From the NCBI GenBank assembly GCA_030431935.1, contig JAUIIC010000002.1:1-50160 (forward strand): a stretch of 50,160 nucleotides of DNA, in the 5' to 3' direction. Below, one piece after another: positions 24,964 through 33,234 of this stretch (within the stretch, counting starts at the first letter, position 1; each line of letters starts with the position of its first letter). The position numbers and the translations under genes were made by a program. Under the pieces are notes generated by a model. That model had not been told where the DNA came from. It was given only the letters and a program-made list of their open reading frames with translations, and did not search any database. Source of the DNA: Alphaproteobacteria bacterium (GTDB lineage: Bacteria > Pseudomonadota > Alphaproteobacteria > Rhodobacterales > Rhodobacteraceae).

Positions 24964-27339
24964 TCAGACCCGGCCGAGTGCCTTCAGGATCCGTTCCGGT
25001 GTCATCGGCATCTGCCAGATCGACGTGCCCAACGGGCGGAGCGCGTCGTTGACCGCGTTCATTACCGCGGCGGGGGCGCCGCCGGTGCCGGCCTCGCCCG
25101 CGCCCTTGGCGCCGAGGACGCTGGTGCGGGTGGGCGTTTCCACGTGCGCGACGTGGATGTCGGGCATCTCGCCGGCCATGGGCACCAGGTAGTCGGCCAT
25201 GGTGGTGTTCAGAAGCTGGCCCTCGGGGGAATAGAGGCATTCCTCGTAGAGCGCGCCGCCGATGCCCTGCACCACGCCGCCGCGGATCTGTTCGTCGACG
25301 AGTTGCGGGTTGATGACGCGGCCGCAGTCCTCGACCGCCCAGAAGTCCAGCACGCGGACGAAGCCGGTGTCCGGATCCACCTCGACATGGGCGGCCATGG
25401 CGCCGTTGGTGAAGACGAAGGGGAAATCGGTCACGCGGTAGTGGCGCGTGGCGATCAGTTCGGGCGTCAGGTCCGACGGCAGTTCGTTGCCGCGGTAGTA
25501 GACCGTGCGCGCCAGGTCCGAGAGCGTCATGCGCGGCGTGCCGTTCGCGTCGGTGACCGAGCCGTCGCGGATGTCGAGGTCGTCGGGCCTGGCCTGCAGG
25601 ATCACCGCGGCCACGTCGAGGACCTGGGATTTCAGCGCCAGCGCGGCCTGGAGCATCGCCTCGCCGCCGATGCCCGCCCCGCGCGAGGCCCAGGTGCCGC
25701 CGCCGTAGGGCACGGTTTCGGTGTCGCCGGTCTTGACCCGCACGCGTTCGATCGGGACGCCGAAGACCCCGGCGGCGATCTGGGCGAGGATGGCGTTGGT
25801 GCCCTGGCCCTGTTCGGTGACGGATGATGCGACCTGAAGCCCGCCGCCCGCGTCGAGCCGGAGCGTGGCGCCGTCCTGGCTGGCGATGGGGGCGCCGCCG
25901 ACGCCGTAGAACATGGGCGAGGGGTTGGTGACCTCGACCATGGAACAGAAGCCGATGCCGCGGTGGATGCCCTGCGCCCGCAGCGCCGCGTTCTCGGCGC
26001 GCAGGCGGTCGTAGTCCATCAGTTCCACCAGCCTGTCCATCGCCTTGTGGTGCGACAGGTCGGCCAGTTTCATGCCCGAGGCGCTGGCGCAGGGATAGCC
26101 GTCGTCGCGCATCAGGTTGCGGCGGCGGATCGCCACGGGGTCCATGCCGATGGCGGCGGCGGCGTCTTCCAGCAGGCCGTCGCAGATCGCCATGGCGATG
26201 GGGTGGCCCACCGCGCGGTACTGGCACATCATGTTCTTGTTCTGGAACACCACGCGCGCGGTCGCCCGGTAGTTCGGCACCACGTAGGGCGCGCCGGTCA
26301 GGTTCAGCACCTGGTTGGCCTCGATCGCCGAGGTGCGGGGATACATGGAAAACGGGCCGATGCCGGTCAGGTCGTCGAAGGCGAGCGCGGCGATGCCGCC
26401 GTCTGCTGTCACCGCCATGCGGCCCTCGACCACGTGATCGCGGGCGTGGATGTCGGTCATGAAGCTTTCGGCGCGGTCGGCGACGAACTTGACCGGGCGG
26501 CGCAGCACCTTGGCGGCGGCGGCGGTGGCGACCTCGTCCCCGTAGGTGTGGATCTTGATCCCGAACGATCCGCCCACGTCCTCGGCCACAACGCGCACGT
26601 TTTCCTCGGGCAGGCCGAGGTGCTTGGCGAAGATGAACTGCATCATGTGGGGCGCCTGGCCCGAGTAGTGGAAGGTCAGGCGGTCTTCGGACGGGTCGAA
26701 CTCGGCCACGGCGGCGCGGGGTTCGAGCGTGACGCCGGTGTGCCGACCGAAGCGCATCGTGCGTTCGACCACGGTGACGTCGTCGCGGGCGAAGGCGGCG
26801 TCCACGTCGCCCACGTCGACCGTGCGCTCCCAGGCGAGGTTGTTGCCGAAGGCGGGGTGGATCACGGGCGTGCCCGGGTCGAGCGCGGTTTCGGCGTCGC
26901 AGGCGGCGGGAAGCTCGTCATACTCCACCTCGATCAGCTCGGCGGCGTCCTCGGCTGTCGCGCGGCTGTCGGCGATGACCATGGCCACGGGTTCGCCCTG
27001 CCAGCGGGCGATATCGACGGCGATGGGGTGCTGCGGGGCAGAGCGCAGGCCGGCGAGGTGGGTCAGGACGCCGACATAGGGTTCGACGTGCTGCGCCATC
27101 TCGGCGCCGGTGAAGACGGCGATGACGCCGGGGTGCGCGCGGGCCGCCGCAACGTCGATGGAGACGATCCGCGCGTGCGCGTGCGGCGAGCGCAGGAAGG
27201 CGGCGTGGCCCATGCGGGGCAACTGGATGTCGTCGACGAAGCGGCCGCGGCCTTCGAGCAGGCGGCGCGCATCGGGGCGCGGCACCGTCTTGCCGATGTA
27301 GGAGTTCGGGCGGTCGAAGAGGTTCAGGGGGTTCGTCAT
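24964..27339 (-). CDS. Molybdopterin-binding large subunit, xanthine dehydrogenase/CO dehydrogenase family
   Basis: A 791-residue molybdenum hydroxylase subunit. It begins with the aldehyde-oxidase a/b hammerhead (IGKTVPRPDARRLLEGRGRF, then AAFLRSPHAHARI), continues with the cofactor-binding halves (DVGGSFGIK; GQGTNAILAQIAAGVFG) and ends with GAGEAGTGG containing the catalytic Glu749. The segment QYRAVGHP stands where form I CO dehydrogenases have AYXCSFR, so it is not a form I CO dehydrogenase. The complex would hydroxylate a carbon next to nitrogen in an aromatic heterocycle, or an aldehyde. The ATG at 27339 overlaps the small-subunit TGA. No maturation gene (XdhC/CoxF type) is in the window. 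Confidence 0.92.
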   Translation of the reverse strand: MTNPLNLFDRPNSYIGKTVPRPDARRLLEGRGRFVDDIQLPRMGHAAFLRSPHAHARIVSIDVAAARAHPGVIAVFTGAEMAQHVEPYVGVLTHLAGLRSAPQHPIAVDIARWQGEPVAMVIADSRATAEDAAELIEVEYDELPAACDAETALDPGTPVIHPAFGNNLAWERTVDVGDVDAAFARDDVTVVERTMRFGRHTGVTLEPRAAVAEFDPSEDRLTFHYSGQAPHMMQFIFAKHLGLPEENVRVVAEDVGGSFGIKIHTYGDEVATAAAAKVLRRPVKFVADRAESFMTDIHARDHVVEGRMAVTADGGIAALAFDDLTGIGPFSMYPRTSAIEANQVLNLTGAPYVVPNYRATARVVFQNKNMMCQYRAVGHPIAMAICDGLLEDAAAAIGMDPVAIRRRNLMRDDGYPCASASGMKLADLSHHKAMDRLVELMDYDRLRAENAALRAQGIHRGIGFCSMVEVTNPSPMFYGVGGAPIASQDGATLRLDAGGGLQVASSVTEQGQGTNAILAQIAAGVFGVPIERVRVKTGDTETVPYGGGTWASRGAGIGGEAMLQAALALKSQVLDVAAVILQARPDDLDIRDGSVTDANGTPRMTLSDLARTVYYRGNELPSDLTPELIATRHYRVTDFPFVFTNGAMAAHVEVDPDTGFVRVLDFWAVEDCGRVINPQLVDEQIRGGVVQGIGGALYEECLYSPEGQLLNTTMADYLVPMAGEMPDIHVAHVETPTRTSVLGAKGAGEAGTGGAPAAVMNAVNDALRPLGTSIWQMPMTPERILKALGRV

Positions 27340-27815
27340 GCGGTGACCCTTCCTTCGATGACGTCGCAGACGGCGTCCACGATGGCCTGGTAGCCGGTGC
27401 AGCGGCAGTAGTTGCCCGACAGGTGTTCGCGGATCGCGGCACGGTCGGCGGAGCCGCCGGTGTCGATGTAGTCGAGCGCGCTGGCCAGCATGCCGGGGGT
27501 GCAGTAGCCGCATTGCAGGGCGTTGCGGGCGGTGAAGGCGGCGCGCAGCGCGGCGCCGCGGCCGCTGTCGGCCAGCCCCTCGACAGTGGTGACGCTTGCG
27601 CCGTCGGCCTGCACGGCCAGCATCAGGCAGCTGCGCACCGGCGCGTCGTCGACATGGAGCGTGCAGGCACCGCAGACGCCGTGCTCACAGCCGACATGGG
27701 TGCCGGTCAGCCCCAGTTCGGCGCGCAGGAAATCGGCGAGGTTCATGCGGACGGGGACGGTGCGGGTGACGCTGTCTCCGTTGACGGTCAGGGTGATGGT
27801 GCGGGTCTGGGTCAT
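27336..27815 (-). CDS. [2Fe-2S] small subunit of molybdenum hydroxylase
   Basis: A 159-residue iron-sulfur protein. A plant-ferredoxin-type cluster is bound by Cys43, Cys48, Cys51 and Cys63 (CEHGVCGAC). The helical second domain binds another cluster with Cys102, Cys105, Cys137 and Cys139 (CGYC; CRC). It carries electrons from the molybdenum site to FAD in the medium subunit. Start 27815 overlaps the medium-subunit stop by ATGA, and its own stop overlaps the large-subunit start, so the medium-small-large order gives stoichiometric synthesis. Confidence 0.95.
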   Translation of the reverse strand: MTQTRTITLTVNGDSVTRTVPVRMNLADFLRAELGLTGTHVGCEHGVCGACTLHVDDAPVRSCLMLAVQADGASVTTVEGLADSGRGAALRAAFTARNALQCGYCTPGMLASALDYIDTGGSADRAAIREHLSGNYCRCTGYQAIVDAVCDVIEGRVTA

Positions 27816-28627
27816 GACGTGGCCTCCGCCCAGGCGCGGCGCAGCGCAACGCCGGCCAGGTGGCGTTTGGTGTCGGGTCCGGCGTGCAGGTCGCCGTCGA
27901 TGGGCAGGTCGGCCAGCGCGGCCACGGCGGCGTCGATGTCGCCGGTTGCCAGCGCGGCCTCGGCGCCGGGGGCGCGCACCGGGCGGTCGCTGATGGCGAA
28001 GAAGGCCACCCGCACCGCATCGCCAGTGGCGGCGATGCAGACCCCGGCCAAGGCATAGTCGCCGTGGCGGCGTGCCAGTTCGTGAAAGCCGAAGCGCTGG
28101 CCGGGCGCGGCAAGGGGCACGCGGATGGCGGTGACAAGCTCGCCGGGGGCGCGGGCGGTCTCGTAAAGCCCGGTGGCCCAGTCGTCGGCGGCGATGGTCC
28201 GGGGTCCGCCGGGGCCCTCCACCACCACCTCGCCGCCCAGCGCCAGCAGGACGGCGGGCATTTCCGCCGCCGGGTCGGCCAGCGCGAGGCTGCCGCCCAG
28301 CGTGCCGCGCGTGCGGATGGCGGGATGCGCGATATGGGGCAGGGCGCGCGCCATGAGCGGCACGCCTTCCATGACCTGTGCGCTGCCCTCCAGCGCGGCA
28401 TAGCGGGTCATTGCGCCGATGGTCAGCCAGCCGTCGGCGGCCGTGATCCCGGCAAGGTCCGCCAGCCCGTTCAGGTCGACCAGCAGCGCGGGCGCGGCCA
28501 TGCGGAAGTTCATCATCGGCATCAGGCTTTGCCCGCCGGCGATCGGTGTGGCGTCTTCCTCTGCCAGAAGCGCCAGCGCTTCGGACAGGCTGGCGGGCCG
28601 CTCGTACCGGAAGTCCGGTGCCTTCAT
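27812..28627 (-). CDS. FAD-binding medium subunit of molybdenum hydroxylase
   Basis: A 271-residue CoxM-type flavoprotein. FAD-binding motifs are AGGQSL (30-35) and TLGGSLALADP (109-119), with the C-terminal CO dehydrogenase flavoprotein domain from about residue 170. It accepts electrons from the iron-sulfur subunit and passes them to an external acceptor. It is first in the operon, with operator T4 73-90 bp upstream of its ATG. Confidence 0.92.
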   Translation of the reverse strand: MKAPDFRYERPASLSEALALLAEEDATPIAGGQSLMPMMNFRMAAPALLVDLNGLADLAGITAADGWLTIGAMTRYAALEGSAQVMEGVPLMARALPHIAHPAIRTRGTLGGSLALADPAAEMPAVLLALGGEVVVEGPGGPRTIAADDWATGLYETARAPGELVTAIRVPLAAPGQRFGFHELARRHGDYALAGVCIAATGDAVRVAFFAISDRPVRAPGAEAALATGDIDAAVAALADLPIDGDLHAGPDTKRHLAGVALRRAWAEATS

Positions 28628-28699
28628 GGCCGTATCCTCCCCCCAATGTGATCGGGGCCGCGTGCGGTGCCGCTTGCCCTCTGATGTCTGTACGATCTA

Positions 28700-28717
28700 A
28701 TTTATCGCTCTATAAAT
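28700..28717. promoter_or_regulatory. 7-4-7 operator T4 between hydroxylase operon and osmC-like gene
   Basis: ATTTATC-GCTC-TATAAAT: 6 of 7 arm positions are symmetric. It is placed between the divergent ATGs at 28627 and 28749 and is proposed to be bound by the module's TetR protein. Confidence 0.72.
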
Positions 28718-28748
28718 AGCTGGCAAGCGCCAATTGGAGGGATGTGGC

Positions 28749-29213
28749 ATGGTTCAGGTGAAGCCGAAGACCACCGTGCAGATGAAGATGACGGGCACCG
28801 GGCAGACGCATGGCCGCACGCAGGTGCGGGCGCGTGACGTGACGGGCATCGTGGACGAGCCTGCGGAGCGGGGCGGCAGCAACCTTGCGCCGACGCCGAC
28901 AGAGACGCTGATGGCGTCGCTGATGGGCTGCACCAACGTGATCGCCAAGCGGATCGCCCACGGGATGGGCGTGCAGATGGGCGAGATGAAGATTGAGCTT
29001 AGCGCCGATTTCGACCGGCGCGGCACCATGCTGCTGCAAGAGATCGACCGGCCGTTCGACAACATCGTGCTGGACATCACGGTGGCCACCGATGCGACGC
29101 CCGAACAGCTTGAAGCGATCAAGACCGATCTTGCCAGGTTCTGCCCCATCGCCAAGGTGATCCGCGGAAATGGCGCGACGATCACCGAGAACTGGACGAC
29201 AACCCCCCTTTGA
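28749..29213 (+). CDS. OsmC-family protein (1)
   Basis: A 154-residue OsmC/Ohr-fold protein. The two redox cysteines expected for a thiol peroxidase are Cys61 (MGCTNVIAKRI) and Cys132 (RFCPIAKVI). Such proteins reduce organic hydroperoxides in the cytosol. The ATG at 28749 has GGAGGG 7 nt upstream; an earlier frame start at 28734 lies in the operator region. It leads a two-gene unit with a peroxiredoxin-like protein, divergent from the molybdenum hydroxylase, whose reoxidation can yield hydrogen peroxide. Confidence 0.87.
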   Translation: MVQVKPKTTVQMKMTGTGQTHGRTQVRARDVTGIVDEPAERGGSNLAPTPTETLMASLMGCTNVIAKRIAHGMGVQMGEMKIELSADFDRRGTMLLQEIDRPFDNIVLDITVATDATPEQLEAIKTDLARFCPIAKVIRGNGATITENWTTTPL

Positions 29214-29224
29214 AAGGACTGACC

Positions 29225-29746
29225 ATGTCGATGAAACCGATGCCGGGCACGCCCGCGCCGGCGCTGAGCCTGCCGCTTGCGGGTGGCGGCACCTATGATC
29301 TTGCCGCCCAGGCGCCGGGTGCGGCGACGATGGTGATCTTTTACCGCGGCCTGCATTGCCCGGTCTGCGAGGGCTATCTTGGCAAGGTGGCCGCCGCCGC
29401 GCCGGCCTTTGCCGAAAAGGGCATGCCCATCGTGCTGGTGTCGATGGACCCCGAGGACCGCGCGGTGAAGGCCAAGGCCGACTGGGGGCTGGGCGATCTG
29501 CCCGTGGCCTATGGCCTGACCGAGGCGCAGGCCCGCGCGTGGGGGCTTTATGTCACCAATTCGATCAAGGAGGCGGAAACGGACGTGTTCTGCGAACCGG
29601 GAACCTTCTGGGTGAAGCCCGACGGTTCGCTCTACCTGATCGACATCGCGTCCATGCCCTTTGCGCGGCCCGATCTGGACATCCTGCTGGGCCGGGTGGC
29701 GGCCATCGGCAACGGCTATCCGGCGCGGGGCACGCGCGCGGGCTGA
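29225..29746 (+). CDS. Peroxiredoxin-like AhpC/TSA-family protein
   Basis: A 173-residue thioredoxin-fold protein with the motif FYRGLHCPVCEGYL (39-52), giving Cys45 and Cys48 in a CPVC arrangement. This pattern is typical of the 'peroxiredoxin-like' AhpC/TSA branch, which often has a CxxC instead of the classical single peroxidatic cysteine. It would act as a cytosolic thiol-disulfide or peroxide reductase. It starts 11 bp past the OsmC stop with an AAAGGA site, so the two are co-expressed. Confidence 0.82.
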   Translation: MSMKPMPGTPAPALSLPLAGGGTYDLAAQAPGAATMVIFYRGLHCPVCEGYLGKVAAAAPAFAEKGMPIVLVSMDPEDRAVKAKADWGLGDLPVAYGLTEAQARAWGLYVTNSIKEAETDVFCEPGTFWVKPDGSLYLIDIASMPFARPDLDILLGRVAAIGNGYPARGTRAG

Positions 29747-29755
29747 TTTCCGGCG

Positions 29756-29781
29756 GGGGCGGGCGCCCGTGCGCCTGCCCC
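29756..29781. terminator. Bidirectional hairpin between peroxiredoxin-like and tetR genes
   Basis: An 11-bp stem (GGGGCGGGCGC / GCGCCTGCCCC, one G-T pair) with a 4-nt loop fills the 34-bp gap between convergent stop codons. There is no T-run, so termination efficiency is uncertain. Confidence 0.5.
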
Positions 29782-30440
29782 TACCACCTGATGGGCGAGG
29801 TGCCGTCGCGCAGCGTGGAAAGCTGCGCCCGGAAGGCATCGACCGAGGTTTCGATGACAAAGCGTTTCCGGTCGAGCGTGCCGCCCTCGTAGATCAGCTT
29901 GCGCACCCCGTAATAGTAGATGCCGCCGTGCATCACCCAGGCATATTCGACTTCCTGCGGCAGGGGCGTCAGGTCGTCCAGCCCGTCGGCGTGGCGGCAT
30001 TCGCGCACGATGGGGTCGAGGATGCGCTCGCGCACCCGGCCAAGGTAGCGGCGGTTGATGTCCACGCCCTTCAGTCCCGAGAACAGGAAGATCCGCATCC
30101 AGTCGCGGCGGAACACCACGTCGGTGTAGCTGTCGTAGAAATCAATCAGGCGTTCGCGCAGCGGCAGCGAGCGGTCGGCGATCATGGCGTCCCAGTCGTC
30201 GCGCCAGCGGTTGACGTAGACGGTCTCGTAGACCTCGCCGATCAGGTCTTCCTTGGAGGGGAAGTAGCGGTAGAGCAGCGGCTGGGTGACACCGAGGCGG
30301 CGGGCCAGTTCGCGGGTCGAGCTTTCAAAGCCTTCCTCGGCGAAGAACTCGATCGCTGCGGCGATGAATTCCTGCCGCCGCTCGTCGAAGTTCAGCCGCT
30401 TGCGCCGTTGCCCTGTCTGTGCCGTCACGCCTGATGCCAT
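29781..30440 (-). CDS. TetR-family transcriptional regulator
   Basis: A 219-residue TetR protein. The N-terminal helix-turn-helix at about 41-62 (STRELARRLGVTQPLLYRYFPSKEDL, in pieces) is followed by an all-helical ligand domain. It is second in an operon with an osmC-like gene, whose promoter carries the only perfectly symmetric copy of the 7-4-7 palindrome (30958-30975), so autoregulation is likely. The same site occurs at five more places in module promoters, making this the probable regulator of the whole module. ATG 30440 overlaps the OsmC gene by 16 bp; a GTG at 30428 would give a GTGA overlap and is an alternative. Confidence 0.88.
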   Translation of the reverse strand: MASGVTAQTGQRRKRLNFDERRQEFIAAAIEFFAEEGFESSTRELARRLGVTQPLLYRYFPSKEDLIGEVYETVYVNRWRDDWDAMIADRSLPLRERLIDFYDSYTDVVFRRDWMRIFLFSGLKGVDINRRYLGRVRERILDPIVRECRHADGLDDLTPLPQEVEYAWVMHGGIYYYGVRKLIYEGGTLDRKRFVIETSVDAFRAQLSTLRDGTSPIRW

Positions 30441-30916
30441 TCGCCATCCAGTTTCAACCGGTGTCCCACGTTCAACCCTTGTGCCAGCGTCTGTTCGATA
30501 AAGCACCCTTTCTTGGCGCAGTCGAGCAGGTGGCGCAACCTTTCGGGGGTCGCGTCGGCGTCGATATCGACGTCGAGGTCGAACCCCACGGGCGCGGTGA
30601 CATAGGGATCGTTGCCCTGCTGTTCGCCTTTCCAGTGAAGGCGGGCGTGCACCTCGACATGGCGCAGGTCGATCTTCAGGCGCTTGGCGAAGGCACGGAT
30701 CTGGGTCATCAGGCAGCCCGTCAGCGCGGCGGTGAACAGCGCCAGGGGCGGCGGGGCGGTGCCGTCGCCGCCGTGGAACGGGCCCTCGTCGGTGGCCAGT
30801 TCGAAACTTTCCTTCATCATCGGCCATTCCACCGAGATGTCGTTGCGCATCTTGCCCGAGGACCTTCCGGTGCCGTGAAAGATCACCTCGAACGTCTTTG
30901 TTCCGTCGGCTGACAT
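30425..30916 (-). CDS. OsmC-family protein (2)
   Basis: A 163-residue OsmC-type protein. Cys68 (LTGCLMTQIRA) and Cys138 (KKGCFIEQTL) occupy the two redox positions, with an extra Cys133 five residues before. It shares little sequence with the OsmC at 28749, so this is not a recent duplication. The start at 30916 has AGGAGTC upstream. It leads the osmC-tetR operon and is divergent from the cyclase gene. A hydroperoxide-reducing role is inferred from the family. Confidence 0.85.
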   Translation of the reverse strand: MSADGTKTFEVIFHGTGRSSGKMRNDISVEWPMMKESFELATDEGPFHGGDGTAPPPLALFTAALTGCLMTQIRAFAKRLKIDLRHVEVHARLHWKGEQQGNDPYVTAPVGFDLDVDIDADATPERLRHLLDCAKKGCFIEQTLAQGLNVGHRLKLDGEWHQA

Positions 30917-30957
30917 GCATGACTCCTGTTTCCGCGCTGGCCGTAGCCTATCACCGG

Positions 30958-30975
30958 ATTTATCATGCGATAAAT
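30958..30975. promoter_or_regulatory. 7-4-7 operator T5 (perfect palindrome) between osmC-tetR and cyclase
   Basis: ATTTATC-ATGC-GATAAAT is perfectly symmetric over 7-bp arms. It sits upstream of the operon encoding the TetR regulator and of the divergent cyclase gene, and is the best match to the six-site consensus. Confidence 0.8.
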
Positions 30976-31044
30976 AAGATTCGGGGTGCGGTGCCTGCCG
31001 GTGAACGGCAACGTGATCGGCCCCGGCCGGGAGGAGAGAAAGAC

Positions 31045-32001
31045 ATGGCCAAACTGACGCGACAGGACATCTACGATACCGCGAAGGAGCTTTCGAACTG
31101 GGGCCGCTGGGGCGAGGACGACCAGATCGGCACGCTGAACAACGTCACGCCTGAGGACGTGGTCGCGGCGGCTGGGCTGATCCGCAAGGGCAGGACATTC
31201 GCGCTGGGGCTGGACCTGAAGCAGAAGATCCAGTCGGGGCTGTTCGGCGGGCGCTGGAACCTCATTCACCAGATGCTGGCGACCGGCACCGATGCGGTGA
31301 TCGGCGCGCAGGACGGCGACGGGCAGGCCTATCTGCGCTATGCCGACGACGCCATCAACCTGCCCTGCCAGGGGTCCACGCAATGGGATGCGCTGTGCCA
31401 TATCTTCCTCGATGACAAGATGTACAACGGCTATCCGGCGACCGACGTCACCGTGGCGGGTGCGGCGCGGCTGGGGATCGAGCATGTGCGCGACAAGATG
31501 GTGGGGCGCGGCGTCCTACTGGACATCGCGCGGTGGAAGGGCGTCGACAGCCTGGACGACGGCTATGGCATCACCAACGCCGATCTGGACGGCTGCGCGG
31601 CGGCGCAGGGGGTAGAGGTGCGCAAGGGCGATTTCGTGATCGTGCGCACCGGCCACCAGGAGCGTTGCCTGGCCGCCGACGACTGGACGGGATACGCCGG
31701 CGGCGACGCGCCGGGCCTGTCCTTCGAGACGGCGCGCTGGATCCGGGCCAGGGACATCGCAGCGATCTGCGCCGACACCTGGGGCTGCGAGGTGCGCCCG
31801 AACGAGACGGACGAGGCGAACCAGCCCTGGCACTGGGTGGTGATCCCGGCCATCGGCATTTCCATGGGCGAGATCTTCTACGTCAAGGAACTGGCCGAGG
31901 ATTGCGCGGCGGACGGGGTTTACGAGTTCTTCTTCTGCGCGCCGCCGTTGCACCTGCCGGGCGGGGCGGGCTCTCCCATCAACCCGCAGGCCATCAAGTA
32001 G
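31045..32001 (+). CDS. Cyclase-family (kynurenine formamidase-like) metal hydrolase
   Basis: A 318-residue protein of the Cyclase/KynB superfamily, which hydrolyses formamides, amides or lactams with a divalent metal. The metal signature H-x-G-T-H-x-D-x3-H appears as QGSTQWDALCH (109-119): Asp115 and His119 are kept, but the second His is Gln113. Variants of this kind occur in larger (about 320-residue) members. The gene starts at 31045 after GGGAGGAG and is controlled by operator T5. In this module it may open an amide bond produced by ring oxidation. Confidence 0.82.
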   Translation: MAKLTRQDIYDTAKELSNWGRWGEDDQIGTLNNVTPEDVVAAAGLIRKGRTFALGLDLKQKIQSGLFGGRWNLIHQMLATGTDAVIGAQDGDGQAYLRYADDAINLPCQGSTQWDALCHIFLDDKMYNGYPATDVTVAGAARLGIEHVRDKMVGRGVLLDIARWKGVDSLDDGYGITNADLDGCAAAQGVEVRKGDFVIVRTGHQERCLAADDWTGYAGGDAPGLSFETARWIRARDIAAICADTWGCEVRPNETDEANQPWHWVVIPAIGISMGEIFYVKELAEDCAADGVYEFFFCAPPLHLPGGAGSPINPQAIK

Positions 32002-32013
32002 CGCCTGCCTGTG

Positions 32014-33210
32014 TCAGCCCGCGGGGACGGTCACGGCGGTGTCGCGCATGATCGTCTCGATGCGCGGGTTGGCGCGGCCATCGGGGTTCGCGCCCTCGGG
32101 GCCATCGAAGATGAAGCCGCCCAGCCGCCGCGACCGTTCAAAGGCGGCCCGCGCGGCGGGCACGCGCTCGGCGCTGTAGGCGGCCAGCGCCTGCGGCACC
32201 GGCGCGGCGTCGAGGTGGCGGGCGAGCGCAAGCGCATCCTGCGCGGCCTTGGTCACGCCCATGCCCACATGCGGGCGCGCCACGCAGGCGGCATCGCCCG
32301 ACAGCGCCACGCGGTCCTCGGCCATCACCGGCGAGTGGTGGTCGTAGATCGGGGTGAAGAAGGGCCGTTCGCCGTGGTCCAGCATCGCCACGAAGGGTGG
32401 CGGCAGGCGGCGGGCGGCGTCGTCGCGCATCCGCGCGAGGATGTCGTCGCGGATCAGCGGCGGGGCGATCGAGACGGGGTGGTGCGTGCCCGTCGCGTCG
32501 GTGCGCATGTCGGTCAGGTCGGCCTCTGGCACGGCGGTGTACCAGACGAAATTGTAACGCCTGTGCCCCGGGCGCAGGTCGTTGCCGGGTCCGGCGATGG
32601 GATAGCCGATGATCTGTGTGCCGCGCGGCAGGAAGAAGCCGAAGGCGCCGAAGATGCTGGCATGCACCTCGGCGGGCAGGTCGGCTTCCTGCGCCAGCGC
32701 GCGCCAGACCACATAGCCCGCGTATTCCGGCTGGATGTCGGGCAGCATCTGGCCGCGCACGGCAGAGCGGAAGCCATCGGCGCCGATGAGAACGTCGGCG
32801 GTGTCCTGTCCGCCCTCGGCAAAGCGGGCGGCGACGGTTTCGCCGTCCTGCGTGTAGGCGGTCACGGTGCGGCCCAGCACATGCGCGCCATCGGGGATCA
32901 GACGGCGCAGGCCCTGGTGGATGCGGTCCCATGACGTGACGACCTGTTCGAAGGGCAGGGTGCGCACGCGGTCACCGGCGATGTCATAGGCCACGCGTTC
33001 GCGCACCAGCACCCCAAGGTCGGTGATATCGACGCCCACCGACTCCAGGGCGTCCACAAGCTCGGGGTGGGTGACGATGCCCGCGCCACGGCCGGACAAC
33101 TCTGTTCCCGTGCGTTCGTAGACGGTGACCTCCCAGCCGCGTTTCAGAAGCGCCGCCGCCGCGAACAGCCCGCCGATTGATCCCCCCGCCACGATGGCCC
33201 GTCGCGCCAC
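32014..33210 (-). CDS. FAD-dependent monooxygenase, 2,6-dihydroxypyridine 3-monooxygenase-like
   Basis: A 398-residue class A flavoprotein hydroxylase. FAD/NADH motifs are GGSIGG (9-14), LIGADGFRSAVR (141-152) and GDAACVARPHVGMG (305-318). Segments such as PEYAGYVVWRA, IGYPIAGPGNDLRPG and RYNFVWYTAVPE resemble, from memory, the dihydroxypyridine hydroxylase of Arthrobacter nicotine degradation more than salicylate or p-hydroxybenzoate hydroxylases. It would add a hydroxyl to an electron-rich aromatic or heteroaromatic ring. The start is a GTG at 33210 with GGGGGAAG upstream; a TTG further up lies inside operator T6. It ends 12 bp from the convergent cyclase gene. Confidence 0.82.
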   Translation of the reverse strand: MARRAIVAGGSIGGLFAAAALLKRGWEVTVYERTGTELSGRGAGIVTHPELVDALESVGVDITDLGVLVRERVAYDIAGDRVRTLPFEQVVTSWDRIHQGLRRLIPDGAHVLGRTVTAYTQDGETVAARFAEGGQDTADVLIGADGFRSAVRGQMLPDIQPEYAGYVVWRALAQEADLPAEVHASIFGAFGFFLPRGTQIIGYPIAGPGNDLRPGHRRYNFVWYTAVPEADLTDMRTDATGTHHPVSIAPPLIRDDILARMRDDAARRLPPPFVAMLDHGERPFFTPIYDHHSPVMAEDRVALSGDAACVARPHVGMGVTKAAQDALALARHLDAAPVPQALAAYSAERVPAARAAFERSRRLGGFIFDGPEGANPDGRANPRIETIMRDTAVTVPAG

Positions 33211-33234
33211 GATGCTTCCCCCTTTGCAGTCCTT

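Noticed and set aside
24964-27339. Form I aerobic CO dehydrogenase (CoxL)
   Set aside because: The active-site loop AYXCSFR is absent; the equivalent segment reads QYRAVGHP.
24964-28627. True purine xanthine dehydrogenase
   Set aside because: Classical XdhAB fuses the iron-sulfur and FAD parts; here there are three separate CoxM/S/L-type subunits and no XdhC. A purine-like route remains an open hypothesis but not for this reason.
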